Assembly (NCBI GenBank): GCA_964628515.1
Contig: CAZVNZ010000012.1
Location: 1-64,000, forward strand
From: CAZVNZ01 sp964628515
Lineage (GTDB): Bacteria; Bacillota; Clostridia; Christensenellales; Christensenellaceae
Length of the DNA stretch: 64,000 nt
Direction: 5' to 3'
Each line of letters starts with the position of its first letter. The stretch's first letter is position 1. The notes beneath the pieces were generated by a model, which saw nothing but the letters and a program-made list of their open reading frames with translations, was not told where the DNA came from and made no database searches. The position numbers and the translations under genes were made by a program. This document shows positions 25,330 to 34,144 of the stretch, piece by piece.

Positions 25330-26382
25330 CTAAATAAATATAAAGTTTGTATCCCAAGCCGGTATATATCTTGTGTGCAGTAGGCTTATTTTGTAGTCCT
25401 CTCGTAGCTTTAAAACTTCCGTAGGAATAGTAAATATATCCGAGGGTTTGTGGTAGGTGGCAATATTTAGTTTGGGCTTTTGTGCCTTTAGTATGTTTTT
25501 TGCGCCCCAAATACCTTCTACCTCCTCCCCTTCCGCATCTATTTTTATGTAGGTTACTTTTTTACCAACAAGCAAATTATCTAAGCTGTTAAAGGTTTGC
25601 ATATTTGCTGAGTTTTCGTTTATTTTGGAGTTTCTGCCCGATTTGCCGTCAAAGCCCTGCTTGGCGTATTCTTTGTGTATCCCTATATTAAAGTATTCTA
25701 TGTTTGGTAAATGCCCTGTATTTTTAAGTAGCTTTTGGTAGTTTTTCTTATCCGGCTCTATGGCGTAAATGTTTTTATAGGTTTTTGCGTACTTAGTAAA
25801 TTCCAATATGGTATCCCCATTGTAAGCCCCTACATCTGCGTAGCTCTCCTCTCCGTTTATATGCAGATAATTTGGAAATATTTCGTTTTTGGGAGTTTCA
25901 AACATATCCAAATAAAAGAGTTTGCCGCTTAGCTTAAAATTAATTAGATTGCAATACCTGCTTTTAGAGGCATCTTCAAGACGGCTATACACAAATTCCA
26001 TTTCTTTTAGATGTTTTTGCAAAAACTCTTCGTCAAAGTTTTCTTTGTCTGCAATGCTTACATCGGGTACGTACATCTCTTGCTCTATACACAACTTATA
26101 GATATGCTCTATAACCTCTTTTTTTGCGGTTCCAAATGCTACAACCACAATAATATCTTCGTATTTTTCTAAAATCTCGCTGTATTTTTGTACTTTGTAG
26201 CCGTTAAAGTAATGCCCTCGTACAAACTCGTCACTTGCAAAAACACCGGATAGTTGTATCCCGTGTTTTACGCATAAATCTATGATTTTTTGAGCGCCAT
26301 CACCCATACCGTATAAAAATATAGGCTTTTTGGCGCTTTTTAGTCTGCTCCATACAGATTTTGTTTCGCTAATGGGTAGCAT
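25330..26382 (-). CDS. FkbM-family methyltransferase with N-terminal Rossmann-like domain
   Basis: A 350-residue protein. The C-terminal half is an FkbM-type SAM-dependent methyltransferase: ESYADVGAYNGDTILEF is the SAM-binding motif, AIEPDKKNYQKL the acidic loop, and YIKIDAEGEEVEGIWGAK the family's KIDVEG-like motif. The N-terminal ~120 residues (FLYGMGDGAQKII, VVVAFGT) resemble the nucleotide-binding domain that often precedes FkbM in polysaccharide clusters. It probably O-methylates a glycan or similar compound, but no glycan genes surround it. It lies 25 bp after proS on the same strand; its stop abuts the stop of the convergent gene. Confidence 0.82.
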   Translation of the reverse strand: MLPISETKSVWSRLKSAKKPIFLYGMGDGAQKIIDLCVKHGIQLSGVFASDEFVRGHYFNGYKVQKYSEILEKYEDIIVVVAFGTAKKEVIEHIYKLCIEQEMYVPDVSIADKENFDEEFLQKHLKEMEFVYSRLEDASKSRYCNLINFKLSGKLFYLDMFETPKNEIFPNYLHINGEESYADVGAYNGDTILEFTKYAKTYKNIYAIEPDKKNYQKLLKNTGHLPNIEYFNIGIHKEYAKQGFDGKSGRNSKINENSANMQTFNSLDNLLVGKKVTYIKIDAEGEEVEGIWGAKNILKAQKPKLNIATYHKPSDIFTIPTEVLKLREDYKISLLHTRYIPAWDTNFIFI

Positions 26383-26407
26383 ATATGCTTACTCTTACTA
26401 ATTGTTT

Positions 26408-27847
26408 TTAGTATGCTCTTGCAAAATACATCTGGCTTTTAGCCGGTTTTTTGCAATGCACACATACATCCGAGATATTTTCCTGCTCAAAGGGCTTGCA
26501 CCTTGTGGTTATGCCTGTTTTTTCTTTTATTTCCTTTTCGCACTCGCTGTCCTCGCACCACATTGCTTTAACAAAACCATGCCCTTCCTCCACACCTTTT
26601 AGGAAGTCCTCCCAATTAGTTGCGGTATACGTATGGCTTTCTCTATGCTTTAGTGCCATATTAAGCATATTATTATGAATATCCTCAAGCATAGTTTTAA
26701 CTGTGGCATCTATGTTTTCTAAAGAGTAGCTTTCCTTTTCAAAATTATCCCTTCGTGCAAGCATACATTGGTTGTTTTCTATGTCTCGTGGCCCTATTTC
26801 CAGCCTTATGGGTACTCCTTTAAGCTCCCATTGGTTAAACTTCCAACCGGGGCTTTGGTCTCTGTCGTCTATTTCTACACGTATTCCTGCTTTTTTAAGA
26901 GTATCAAAAAGCTCTTGTGCCTTTTCTAACACCCCTTCTTTATGTTGGGCAACGGGTACTATTATACATTGCACGGGTGCAATTTTTGGAGGTAGCTTTA
27001 GCCCTCTTTCGTCTCCGTGTACCATTATTACACCGCCAATCATCCTTGTGGAAGAACCCCACGAGGTTTGCCAAGCGTATTTTAGCTTGCTGTCTTTATC
27101 CAAAAACTGTATATTAAAGCCTTTGGCAAAATTTTGCCCTAAGTTGTGAGATGTACCCATCTGCAAGGCTTTACCGTCCAGCATCATAGCCTCCATTGTG
27201 TAGGTATGCACCGCACCGGCAAATTTTTCCTTTTCGCTTTTTTGCCCTATTATTACAGGGATTGCCAGTACATTTCTTGCAAATTCCTCGTATACGTGGA
27301 GCATTTTTAACGTTTCTTCCTCTGCCTCTTCTCTTGTGGCATGCACCGTATGCCCTTCCTGCCACAAAAACTCGGAGGTACGCAAAAATGGGCGAGTGCT
27401 TTTTTCCCAACGCAGTACGTTACACCATTGGTTTAACAGCAAGGGTAAGTCTCTGTAACTTTGCACCCATTTAGAATACATAGAGCATATTATGGTCTCG
27501 GAGGTTGGGCGGATACACAATGGCTCTGCAAGCTCTTCGTTGCCACCTTTTGTAACCCATGCCACTTCGGGCGCAAACCCTTCTACATGCTCCGCTTCCT
27601 TCTCTAAAAGGCTTTTTGGTATAAGCAATGGAAAATAGGCATTTTTGTGTCCCGTTTCTTTAAAACGGTTATCCATTTCTTGTTGGATTAATTCCCACAT
27701 ACCGTAGCCGTACTGCTTTATAACCATACAGCCCTTAACATCGGAGTAATCCACTAAATCTGTCATTTTAATAACATCTGTATACCATCGGGAAAAATCC
27801 TCCCCCTGTGGTGTAATATATTCTACAAAATTGTTTTGCTTTGCCAT
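26408..27847 (-). CDS. proS: Prolyl-tRNA synthetase, short (archaeal/eukaryote-like) form
   Basis: A 479-residue class II synthetase that charges tRNA-Pro. It is the short ProS type 3 without the bacterial editing insertion. Class II signatures include RPTSETIICSMYSKWV, LRWEKSTRPFLRTSEFLWQEGHT and the motif 3 region SWGSSTRMIGGVIMVHGDE. The C-terminal domain has the extension with a zinc-type pair (CVHC) and ends in the family's Tyr (ARAY). It follows the B12 transport operon by about 90 bp with a hairpin between; FkbM follows. Confidence 0.96.
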   Translation of the reverse strand: MAKQNNFVEYITPQGEDFSRWYTDVIKMTDLVDYSDVKGCMVIKQYGYGMWELIQQEMDNRFKETGHKNAYFPLLIPKSLLEKEAEHVEGFAPEVAWVTKGGNEELAEPLCIRPTSETIICSMYSKWVQSYRDLPLLLNQWCNVLRWEKSTRPFLRTSEFLWQEGHTVHATREEAEEETLKMLHVYEEFARNVLAIPVIIGQKSEKEKFAGAVHTYTMEAMMLDGKALQMGTSHNLGQNFAKGFNIQFLDKDSKLKYAWQTSWGSSTRMIGGVIMVHGDERGLKLPPKIAPVQCIIVPVAQHKEGVLEKAQELFDTLKKAGIRVEIDDRDQSPGWKFNQWELKGVPIRLEIGPRDIENNQCMLARRDNFEKESYSLENIDATVKTMLEDIHNNMLNMALKHRESHTYTATNWEDFLKGVEEGHGFVKAMWCEDSECEKEIKEKTGITTRCKPFEQENISDVCVHCKKPAKSQMYFARAY

Positions 27848-27865
27848 TTTCCTGCTCCTAAACTA

Positions 27866-27893
27866 AAATAAAAGTATGCGTAACACATACTTT
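27866..27893 (-). terminator. Hairpin between btuD and proS
   Basis: AAAGTATG (27871-27878) pairs with CATACTTT (27886-27893), followed on the minus strand by TTTTATTTT. A moderate terminator ending the B12 operon. Confidence 0.5.
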
Positions 27894-27935
27894 AATATAT
27901 TATCACTTTAATGTTTTTTTTTCAAGTATTATGGG

Positions 27936-28718
27936 CTAATTAGTTGCAGGGTTATTCATTACAGGTAAAATAAAGGTGGTTTCGTCCTTTGTTATAATAT
28001 TTACCTGCGTATCGTAAACATCTTCTATAATTTCCTTTGTTAGCACCTCTTTTGTACTGCCGTAAGCATAAAGCTCCCCTTTTTTTAAAAGAGCAATGTT
28101 GTCGCAGTAGTTTAGTGCCAAGTTTAAATCGTGGAGTACACACACACATATTAAGCCGTTGTTTACCACAAGCTCTCTTACCATATCTAAAATTCCAACC
28201 TGATGCTTAATATCCAAGCTGGAAACAGGCTCGTCCATAAGTAAAATGTTAGATTGCTGGCATAGGGCACGTGCAATTATCATCCTTTGCCATTCTCCAC
28301 CCGAAAGTCCTATTATAGAGCGTTTTTCAAGCTCCTCAATTCCTGCTTTTTTTATACATTGCCTTGCAAGTTTAATATCTGCAACCGTGTCTGCCTCAAA
28401 TAGTTTTTTGTGGGGATTTCTGCCCATAAGCACCGTTTCAAGCACGGTAAAATCGTACTCCATAGCGTAATTTTGAGGTACTAACGCCATTTTAATCGCT
28501 CTTTTTTTAACATCAATATCTTGAATTAAAACATCGTCTAACAGCACCTCTCCTGCGTTTGGTTTGTTGTAGCCGGAGATTAATCTAAGTAAGGTGGTTT
28601 TTCCCGCTCCGCTTGGGCCTATTATACCAAGCATACCTTTGTCTATATTTAGGGAAATATCTTTTAGTATGCTAATTTCATCAATATTATAAAAAACGTT
28701 TTTAATAAGTAATCCCAA
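27936..28718 (-). CDS. btuD: B12 ABC transporter ATP-binding protein
   Basis: A 260-residue ABC ATPase of the FecE/BtuD type. Walker A is GPSGAGKTT (about 33-41), the Q-loop is VPQNYAM, the signature is GLSGGEWQR, and Walker B is ILLMDEPVSSLD followed by the switch His (VLHDLN). It powers uptake through the adjacent FecCD-type permease. Sequence alone would not separate B12 from iron-siderophore import; the cobalamin riboswitch upstream of the operon makes B12 the likely cargo. It starts 2 bp after the permease gene. Confidence 0.9.
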   Translation of the reverse strand: MGLLIKNVFYNIDEISILKDISLNIDKGMLGIIGPSGAGKTTLLRLISGYNKPNAGEVLLDDVLIQDIDVKKRAIKMALVPQNYAMEYDFTVLETVLMGRNPHKKLFEADTVADIKLARQCIKKAGIEELEKRSIIGLSGGEWQRMIIARALCQQSNILLMDEPVSSLDIKHQVGILDMVRELVVNNGLICVCVLHDLNLALNYCDNIALLKKGELYAYGSTKEVLTKEIIEDVYDTQVNIITKDETTFILPVMNNPATN

Positions 28719-28720
28719 AT

Positions 28721-29731
28721 TTATACACCTGCTTTTCTTCCACGTCTTAGTAGGAAAATAAAAAACGGTACTCCAAAAAGGGCGGTAATTACACCTACGG
28801 GCAACTCCTGCCCTTTTAGTACCATTCTTGCTATTGTATCACATATTAATAAATATACACCGCCACCCACCAAACATAAGGGCATTAGTTTTCTGTTGTC
28901 CGGCCCAATTACAAGCCTAAGGAGATGAGGTATCATAAGCCCCACAAAGCCTATTATGCCACTTACCGAAACCGCAGTTGCCGCTAACAGTGAGGTAAAT
29001 ATAAGCATATTTCTTCTGATTTTGTGGGTGTCTATTCCCATACTTTGAGAAACTTCGTCTCCGTTTAGCATTATGTTTAGTGGCTTTGCAAAGGAGATTA
29101 ACATGGTAGAGCAAACTATAATTACGGGGAGTGCAATGTATAGTTTTTCCCATGTCATGTTGGTTAGAGAGCCCATATTCCACATAATTACACTTTCCAT
29201 TTTATCTCTGTTTAAAAGCATAATTAAATAAATTACGGAAGTTAGCATGGCGCTCATAGAAAAACCGCTTAACAGCAAGGAAAAAGTAGATACCTTGCCA
29301 CGAATTTTAGATATATTATACACAATAAGCATTGCTGCCATTGCAAAAACAAAACTAAATACCGCAACGGTGGATGCTCCAAATACAGAAGAGCTTTGTA
29401 TAAATGTCATTGCTATGGTTGCGCCTAATGCCGCCCCCGAGGACATACCCAGTACAAATGGGTCTGCCATAGGGTTTTTAAACACTCCTTGCAAACAACA
29501 ACCCGAAACCGCAAGTGCCGCACCTACGGCAAACGCACCAACGGCACGGGGCAAACGTATATTTATAAATATATTTTGAGTTATTGCAGAGGCTTTTCCG
29601 CTTGCCAATTCTAAAAATTCTGCCACGGAAAAGCCGGAGCTTCCCAAGAAAAAAGCACATGCAAAGGCAACTACTCCGCTAATTGCCAAACCTATAAGCA
29701 AAAATTTGTACTTTGCACCGCTTTTAACCAT
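28721..29731 (-). CDS. btuC: B12 ABC transporter permease (FecCD/BtuC family)
   Basis: A 336-residue integral membrane protein with about ten hydrophobic segments, typical of BtuC/FecCD. The family signatures INIRLPRAVGAFAVGAALAVS near residue 55 and GFVGLMIPHLLRLVIG near 265 are present. It would form the homodimeric channel for B12 import with BtuD and the lipoprotein BtuF. It lies 17 bp after btuF and 2 bp before btuD. Assignment to B12 rests on the riboswitch. Confidence 0.9.
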   Translation of the reverse strand: MVKSGAKYKFLLIGLAISGVVAFACAFFLGSSGFSVAEFLELASGKASAITQNIFINIRLPRAVGAFAVGAALAVSGCCLQGVFKNPMADPFVLGMSSGAALGATIAMTFIQSSSVFGASTVAVFSFVFAMAAMLIVYNISKIRGKVSTFSLLLSGFSMSAMLTSVIYLIMLLNRDKMESVIMWNMGSLTNMTWEKLYIALPVIIVCSTMLISFAKPLNIMLNGDEVSQSMGIDTHKIRRNMLIFTSLLAATAVSVSGIIGFVGLMIPHLLRLVIGPDNRKLMPLCLVGGGVYLLICDTIARMVLKGQELPVGVITALFGVPFFIFLLRRGRKAGV

Positions 29732-29748
29732 AAAAACTCCCTAATACC

Positions 29749-30639
29749 TTATTTATTAATAATATCGCTTATCATCTTAATTGCGTCGGCTATGCGAGGG
29801 CCCGGCCTTGAAAGGACGTCTGCATCTATTTGATAGGCTCTGCCCTCTTTTACAGCATCTAAATCTTTATATCCAAGTGCATTTTTAAGCCCGGCAAGCT
29901 CTCCGCCGTCCGAGGCAAGCAACACAATTTGTGGGTCTGCTTTAAGTAAATCTTCCATTTGATACTCAACCCACATAAATTCTATATCTTTAGTAATGGG
30001 TGTGCCACCTGCAATTTCTATTATGGTATTTATAAAACTGCCCTGTCCGCTTGTCCAGTTACCCATATCGCCGTAACTCATGGCATAATATACCCTTTTG
30101 CTTTCTTTAGGGGCACTACTTTTTGCAACCTCTTCCGCCTTTTTTATTTCTTCTATAATCTTACCTGCCTCAGTGCTTTTATTTAGTATTGTACCCATTA
30201 AATTAATTGCGGTGGGTATATCCTCGTATTTAGAGGCTTCTACCACCACTACGGGTATGCCCATCTTTTTTAGGTTTTCTACCGAGTCTTTTTGTAAACC
30301 AACGGCGGCAAACACAACATCCGGCTCTAAAGAAATTATTTTTTCTATATCCGGCCCGTTAAAATCGCCGACTACGGCTATGTTTTTTGTTTCCTCCGGG
30401 TAATTTGAAAATGCGTCTATGCCCACCAGTTTATCCCCCATTCCCATAGCAAAAACAGTCTCCGTGCCGGCAGGGGTCAGAGATACTATTTTTTCGGGTA
30501 CTGCCGTTAGTGTAACCGCCTCTCCGGACATATCCACAAGGTCGCCTACCGTTTGGGTGCTTGGTGTTGTGCCACAGGACGCAAGCATGCTTACCGCAAA
30601 CACAAGGATGATGCCTACCATTAAAATTCTTTTTGTCAT
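29749..30639 (-). CDS. btuF: B12-binding lipoprotein of the ABC transporter
   Basis: A 296-residue periplasmic-binding protein anchored as a lipoprotein: the signal ends in the lipobox LASC, with Cys near residue 22. The mature part is a type III binding fold (KIVSLTPAGTETVFAMGMGDKLVGID, ISLEPDVVFA, long central helix, FMWVEYQMEDLLKADPQIVLL). The ATG at 30639 has AGGAGA about 8 bases upstream. A longer open frame to 30765 runs through the riboswitch terminator and is not coding. First gene of btuF-btuC-btuD. Confidence 0.9.
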   Translation of the reverse strand: MTKRILMVGIILVFAVSMLASCGTTPSTQTVGDLVDMSGEAVTLTAVPEKIVSLTPAGTETVFAMGMGDKLVGIDAFSNYPEETKNIAVVGDFNGPDIEKIISLEPDVVFAAVGLQKDSVENLKKMGIPVVVVEASKYEDIPTAINLMGTILNKSTEAGKIIEEIKKAEEVAKSSAPKESKRVYYAMSYGDMGNWTSGQGSFINTIIEIAGGTPITKDIEFMWVEYQMEDLLKADPQIVLLASDGGELAGLKNALGYKDLDAVKEGRAYQIDADVLSRPGPRIADAIKMISDIINK

Positions 30640-30668
30640 AACTTCACTCTCCTTAATTTTTTTGGAGA

Positions 30669-30715
30669 AGAAAAAAATACCTTTTCTTTTCTGTAAGCGT
30701 CTTAGAAAAAGGTAT
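30669..30715 (-). terminator. Riboswitch-controlled terminator
   Basis: Minus strand: ATACCTTTT-type arm (30715-30706 region) pairs with AAAAGGTAT (30685-30677), followed by a T-tract from the A-run at 30676-30669. It sits between the B12 aptamer and the btuF ribosome binding site, the position of an expression platform. Confidence 0.75.
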
Positions 30716-30754
30716 CGTAAGCCTTTCTTCCCGCCGAAGAAAAAACATTGTAAC

Positions 30755-30890
30755 AATTGTCGCAAAGGTTTCCCGACTTAACATCCTCGCACTTGTTGCG
30801 CCTTCCCGAAATAAATTCAGTGACATAATGCAACAACTACTCCGTTTCACGGTAGCGGGGGCTGTAGTGGCTTTTCCACTTTCCCTTTTA
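30755..30890 (-). ncRNA. Cobalamin riboswitch aptamer
   Basis: On the minus strand the element contains, in order, the AAAAGGGAA opening, GCCACTACAGCCCCCGCTAC (the conserved core), TGTCACTG, GGGAAGGC, GATG and the B12 box AAGTCGGGAAACC at 30779-30767. These are the conserved blocks of the cobalamin (AdoCbl-type) riboswitch family. It lies 5' of btuFCD and is followed by a terminator, so B12 binding should end transcription early. Confidence 0.93.
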
Positions 30891-30945
30891 TAAAACAACA
30901 ACTAATTTAAAGTTTTCTTAGTTTTAAGATACCACATATGTTATA

Positions 30946-30973
30946 ATATTACAATAGTTTTTTTTATTTGCAA
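30946..30973 (-). promoter_or_regulatory. Promoter of the btuFCD operon
   Basis: Minus strand: -35 TTGCAA (30973-30968), 16-bp spacer, -10 TAATAT (30951-30946), about 55 bp before the aptamer. It is nearly back to back with the arginine promoter. Confidence 0.45.
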
Positions 30974-30978
30974 AAACT

Positions 30979-30996
30979 ATTGCATAATTATGCAAT
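30979..30996. promoter_or_regulatory. ARG-box-like operator
   Basis: A perfect 18-bp palindrome, ATTGCATAATTATGCAAT, close to the ARG box recognised by ArgR/AhrC (TGAAT-N4-ATTCA core; here TGCAT-N4-ATGCA). It overlaps the -35 and spacer of the promoter in front of argC, so arginine-dependent repression is expected. Confidence 0.55.
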
Positions 30997-31008
30997 TTTA
31001 TGTATAAT
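30980..31008 (+). promoter_or_regulatory. Promoter of the arginine operon
   Basis: -35 TTGCAT (30980-30985), 17-bp spacer, perfect -10 TATAAT (31003-31008), 33 bp before argC. Confidence 0.7.
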
Positions 31009-31041
31009 TATAAATATAAAATATATATGGAGAATATTAAA

Positions 31042-32082
31042 ATGATAAATGTAGGAATTATAGGTGCAACGGGTTATGTGGGAGAAGAGCTGGTTAGATT
31101 GCTTACAAGCCACCCCGATGTAAATATTGCCCTGTTGGTATCAAAGAGCTTTTCGGGCAAAAGTATGAGTGATGTATATACGAATTTTTATGCACTTTCC
31201 AACTTGGTTTTGGAAGATACAGACATAAATGCAATTAAAAAAAAGTGCCAATTTGTGTTTTTGTGCCTCCCCCATGGGGAGTCCATTAAAATTGCGCCAC
31301 AGCTTTTGGCGGAAAATATTAAGGTAATAGATTTATCCGGAGATTTTAGATATAAGGATGCAACTGTATACGAGGAATGGTACGGCATTAAGCATACCTC
31401 CCCAGAAATTTTAAAAAACAGCGTTTACGGACTTAGCGAGTTTTTTAAACACGAGGTGGCAAACACTAATATGCTTGCAAACCCCGGTTGTTATACCACC
31501 ACAAGTATACTTGCCTTAGCCCCACTACTTAAAGAGGGCTTAATTAGTACAAAGGGCATAGTTATAGACGCAAAATCAGGCGTTAGCGGTGCAGGCAGGC
31601 AGGAAAAACTAAACTACTCCTTTTGCGAAACGCAGGGGAATTTTAGTGCCTATTCCGTAGTTAATCATCGGCATACATCGGAAATAGAAGAACAACTTAC
31701 CACCATTTCGGGCAAAGCTGTTAATCTACTGTTTACCCCCCACCTACTCCCTATAAAGCGAGGTATTCTTGCCACAATTTACGCAGATATTAAAGAGGGA
31801 GTATCCGAGAAGGATATTTATTCTGCTTACGAAAACGCTTATAAAGATGCGCTTTTCGTGCAAATAATGGCATTTAAAAGCCTTCCCCAACTAAAATATG
31901 TAGTAGGCTCAAACAACTGCCAAATTGGATTTGATATTTCTAAAAGAACGGGTAAAATAGTTATTGTCGCATGTCTTGATAACCTAATAAAAGGTGCGGC
32001 GGGCTCTGCAATACAAAACTTTAATATAATGAATAATATAGAAGAAACAACAGGACTACCACAGGTTGCTTGGTATTTATAA
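31042..32082 (+). CDS. argC: N-acetyl-gamma-glutamyl-phosphate reductase
   Basis: A 346-residue NADPH-dependent enzyme for the third step of arginine synthesis. The Rossmann motif GIIGATGYVGEELVRLL begins at residue 4 and the catalytic Cys lies in ANPGCYTTTS near residue 150. The HRHTSEIEEQL segment is also conserved. The ATG at 31042 follows GGAG with 9-base spacing; upstream in-frame starts have none and lie on the promoter. First gene of argC-argB-argD-GNAT. Confidence 0.96.
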   Translation: MINVGIIGATGYVGEELVRLLTSHPDVNIALLVSKSFSGKSMSDVYTNFYALSNLVLEDTDINAIKKKCQFVFLCLPHGESIKIAPQLLAENIKVIDLSGDFRYKDATVYEEWYGIKHTSPEILKNSVYGLSEFFKHEVANTNMLANPGCYTTTSILALAPLLKEGLISTKGIVIDAKSGVSGAGRQEKLNYSFCETQGNFSAYSVVNHRHTSEIEEQLTTISGKAVNLLFTPHLLPIKRGILATIYADIKEGVSEKDIYSAYENAYKDALFVQIMAFKSLPQLKYVVGSNNCQIGFDISKRTGKIVIVACLDNLIKGAAGSAIQNFNIMNNIEETTGLPQVAWYL

Positions 32083-32112
32083 GTAAAGACAAAATACGAG
32101 GAGAAATGCAAA

Positions 32113-32976
32113 ATGGAGAAATTTTTAGAAAAAGCAAATATGTTAATTGAGGCGTTGCCATATATTCAAAGATTATCGGGAAAAACGGTAATAATTAAGT
32201 TTGGCGGTGCGGCAATGCTTAGCGAAGAATTAACTAAAAAGGTTTTAGAGGACGTTACCCTACTAAAATTTGTAGGCATCAACCCAATACTCGTGCACGG
32301 TGGCGGTCCGGAAATTAACAGCACCCTTACCGCCCTTGATATTGAGCCACAATTTGTGGACGGCTTGCGTGTTACGGACGATGCAACCATGGGTATTGTG
32401 CAAATGGTACTTACAGGCAAAATCAACAAAGAAATAACTGCAAAAATAAACAGTTTGGGTGGTCTTGCCATAGGGCTTTGCGGTATAGACGGCAATATTA
32501 TTAAAGCAAAAAAAGCCCCACTTAAAAACGGTATAGATTTAGGCAATGTGGGGAAAATTACAAGTATTAATACTAACCTACTGAAAACCCTTACGGGAGA
32601 TGCATACATACCCGTAATTGCGCCCATTGGCGTTGACGAAACAGGCAAAAGCTACAACATAAACGCAGATACCGCCGCCGCAGAAATTGCAGCATCACTA
32701 AAAGCGGAAAAGCTAATATTTTTAACGGATACAGACGGTATAAGGGAGCATCCCGAGGACGAAAATTCTTTGGTATTTGCCGCCTCTCGCAAGGAAATTT
32801 TAGCTATGATAGCCAACAAGCAAATAACCGGTGGAATGCTGCCAAAGGTACAGGCGTGTTTAAATGCGTTAGAGAATGGTGTTGTGCGCACGCATATTTT
32901 AAACGGCACTATTCCCCACCCCATTATTTTAGAAATATTTACGGATTCCGGTATAGGAACTATGGTTACGGAGTAA
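32113..32976 (+). CDS. argB: Acetylglutamate kinase
   Basis: A 287-residue amino-acid kinase that phosphorylates N-acetylglutamate. KFGGAAM near residue 28, HGGGPEINSTL near 64, the GLRVTD substrate loop and NINADTAAAEIAASL are present, as is the C-terminal GGMLPKVQACLNAL. The N-terminal helix (residues 1-20, EKANMLIEALPYIQ) is of the type found in arginine-sensitive hexameric kinases, so feedback inhibition is likely. AGGAG lies upstream; argD follows 4 bp after the stop. Confidence 0.97.
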   Translation: MEKFLEKANMLIEALPYIQRLSGKTVIIKFGGAAMLSEELTKKVLEDVTLLKFVGINPILVHGGGPEINSTLTALDIEPQFVDGLRVTDDATMGIVQMVLTGKINKEITAKINSLGGLAIGLCGIDGNIIKAKKAPLKNGIDLGNVGKITSINTNLLKTLTGDAYIPVIAPIGVDETGKSYNINADTAAAEIAASLKAEKLIFLTDTDGIREHPEDENSLVFAASRKEILAMIANKQITGGMLPKVQACLNALENGVVRTHILNGTIPHPIILEIFTDSGIGTMVTE

Positions 32977-32980
32977 GATT

Positions 32981-34144
32981 ATGAAAGATATTATACAAAA
33001 GGACAATCAATATTTTTTTAATGTATTTGGCAAGCGAATAGCACAACTAACCCACGGAGGAAACTGTAATTTATACGACGAAAACGGGAAAAAATACACG
33101 GATTTTCTTGCAGGCATTGCAGTAAACTGTTTGGGGTACAGCGACGAGGGGTTTAAAACTGCGGTTAAAAATCAGGTGGATTCTTTAATACACGTAAGCA
33201 ATTATTTTTATAACGAGCCTCAAACCTTGCTTGCAGAGGAGTTATGCACTAAAACCGGCTTTAGCAAAGTGTTTTTTTCCAACAGCGGTGCGGAGGCTAA
33301 CGAGTGTGCAATAAAAATTGCCAAAAAATACGCTTTTGAGAAAGGCATTATAAATGGCGAGTTTATTACACTTAAAAACAGCTTTCACGGGCGTACGGTT
33401 GCAACACTTTTTGCAACAGGGCAGAATAAATTTCATGTACCCTACAACCCCTCCCCCTACCCTTTTAATTATATTGATGCAAATGATTTAGCGCAACTAA
33501 ATACAATTACAAAGGATACCTACGGAGTTATAATAGAGGTTATACAAGGCGAGGGGGGTGTAATTCCCTTAAATATGGAATATGTCAAAAATTTAAGAGA
33601 AATTTGCACAAAATACGATGTGCCTTTAATTATAGACGAAGTACAAACGGGTATGGGGAGAACAGGCAAGTTTTTAGCACAAGAGCATTACGGCATAAAG
33701 GGAGACATTGCTACCCTTGCAAAAGGACTGGGTAACGGTATTCCCATTGGTGCGTGTTTGGCATACAGTAAATTTGCCGACGTCTTTAAACAGGGCGACC
33801 ACGGCTCTACCTTTGGTGGAAATTTGCTTGCATGCAGGGCAGGACTTTATGTAACACAGCATATAGAGCCTTTGTTTTCCCACATAACTACCGTAGGCGA
33901 ATACTTTAGAGAAAAGCTAAAATGCATTAGTAAAAAAATAATTGATGTTAGAGGGTTGGGTCTTATGATAGGCGCACAGCTATGTGAGGATGTTTCTGCC
34001 CACGATGTATTTAAGACGCTGTTTGAAAAGGGTTTTATAATCGGTACATCAGGTTTTAACACTCTGCGGTTTGTACCTCCATATATCATCACAAAAAAAG
34101 AAATAGACGAGGTAATACACGTTTTGGGGGAGGTGCTTAACTAA
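32981..34144 (+). CDS. argD: Acetylornithine aminotransferase
   Basis: A 387-residue class III PLP aminotransferase converting N-acetylglutamate semialdehyde to N-acetylornithine. FSNSGAEANECAIKIA binds the phosphate, IIDEVQTGMGRTGKF holds the PLP aspartate, and the Schiff-base lysine is in TLAKGLGNGIPIGA near residue 245. Its stop shares one base with the start of the GNAT gene (TAATG), so the two are translationally coupled. Confidence 0.95.
   Translation: MKDIIQKDNQYFFNVFGKRIAQLTHGGNCNLYDENGKKYTDFLAGIAVNCLGYSDEGFKTAVKNQVDSLIHVSNYFYNEPQTLLAEELCTKTGFSKVFFSNSGAEANECAIKIAKKYAFEKGIINGEFITLKNSFHGRTVATLFATGQNKFHVPYNPSPYPFNYIDANDLAQLNTITKDTYGVIIEVIQGEGGVIPLNMEYVKNLREICTKYDVPLIIDEVQTGMGRTGKFLAQEHYGIKGDIATLAKGLGNGIPIGACLAYSKFADVFKQGDHGSTFGGNLLACRAGLYVTQHIEPLFSHITTVGEYFREKLKCISKKIIDVRGLGLMIGAQLCEDVSAHDVFKTLFEKGFIIGTSGFNTLRFVPPYIITKKEIDEVIHVLGEVLN

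Noticed and set aside
30640..30765. N-terminal extension of btuF
   Set aside because: The extra frame runs through the riboswitch terminator; a lipoprotein signal with a good ribosome binding site starts at 30639.
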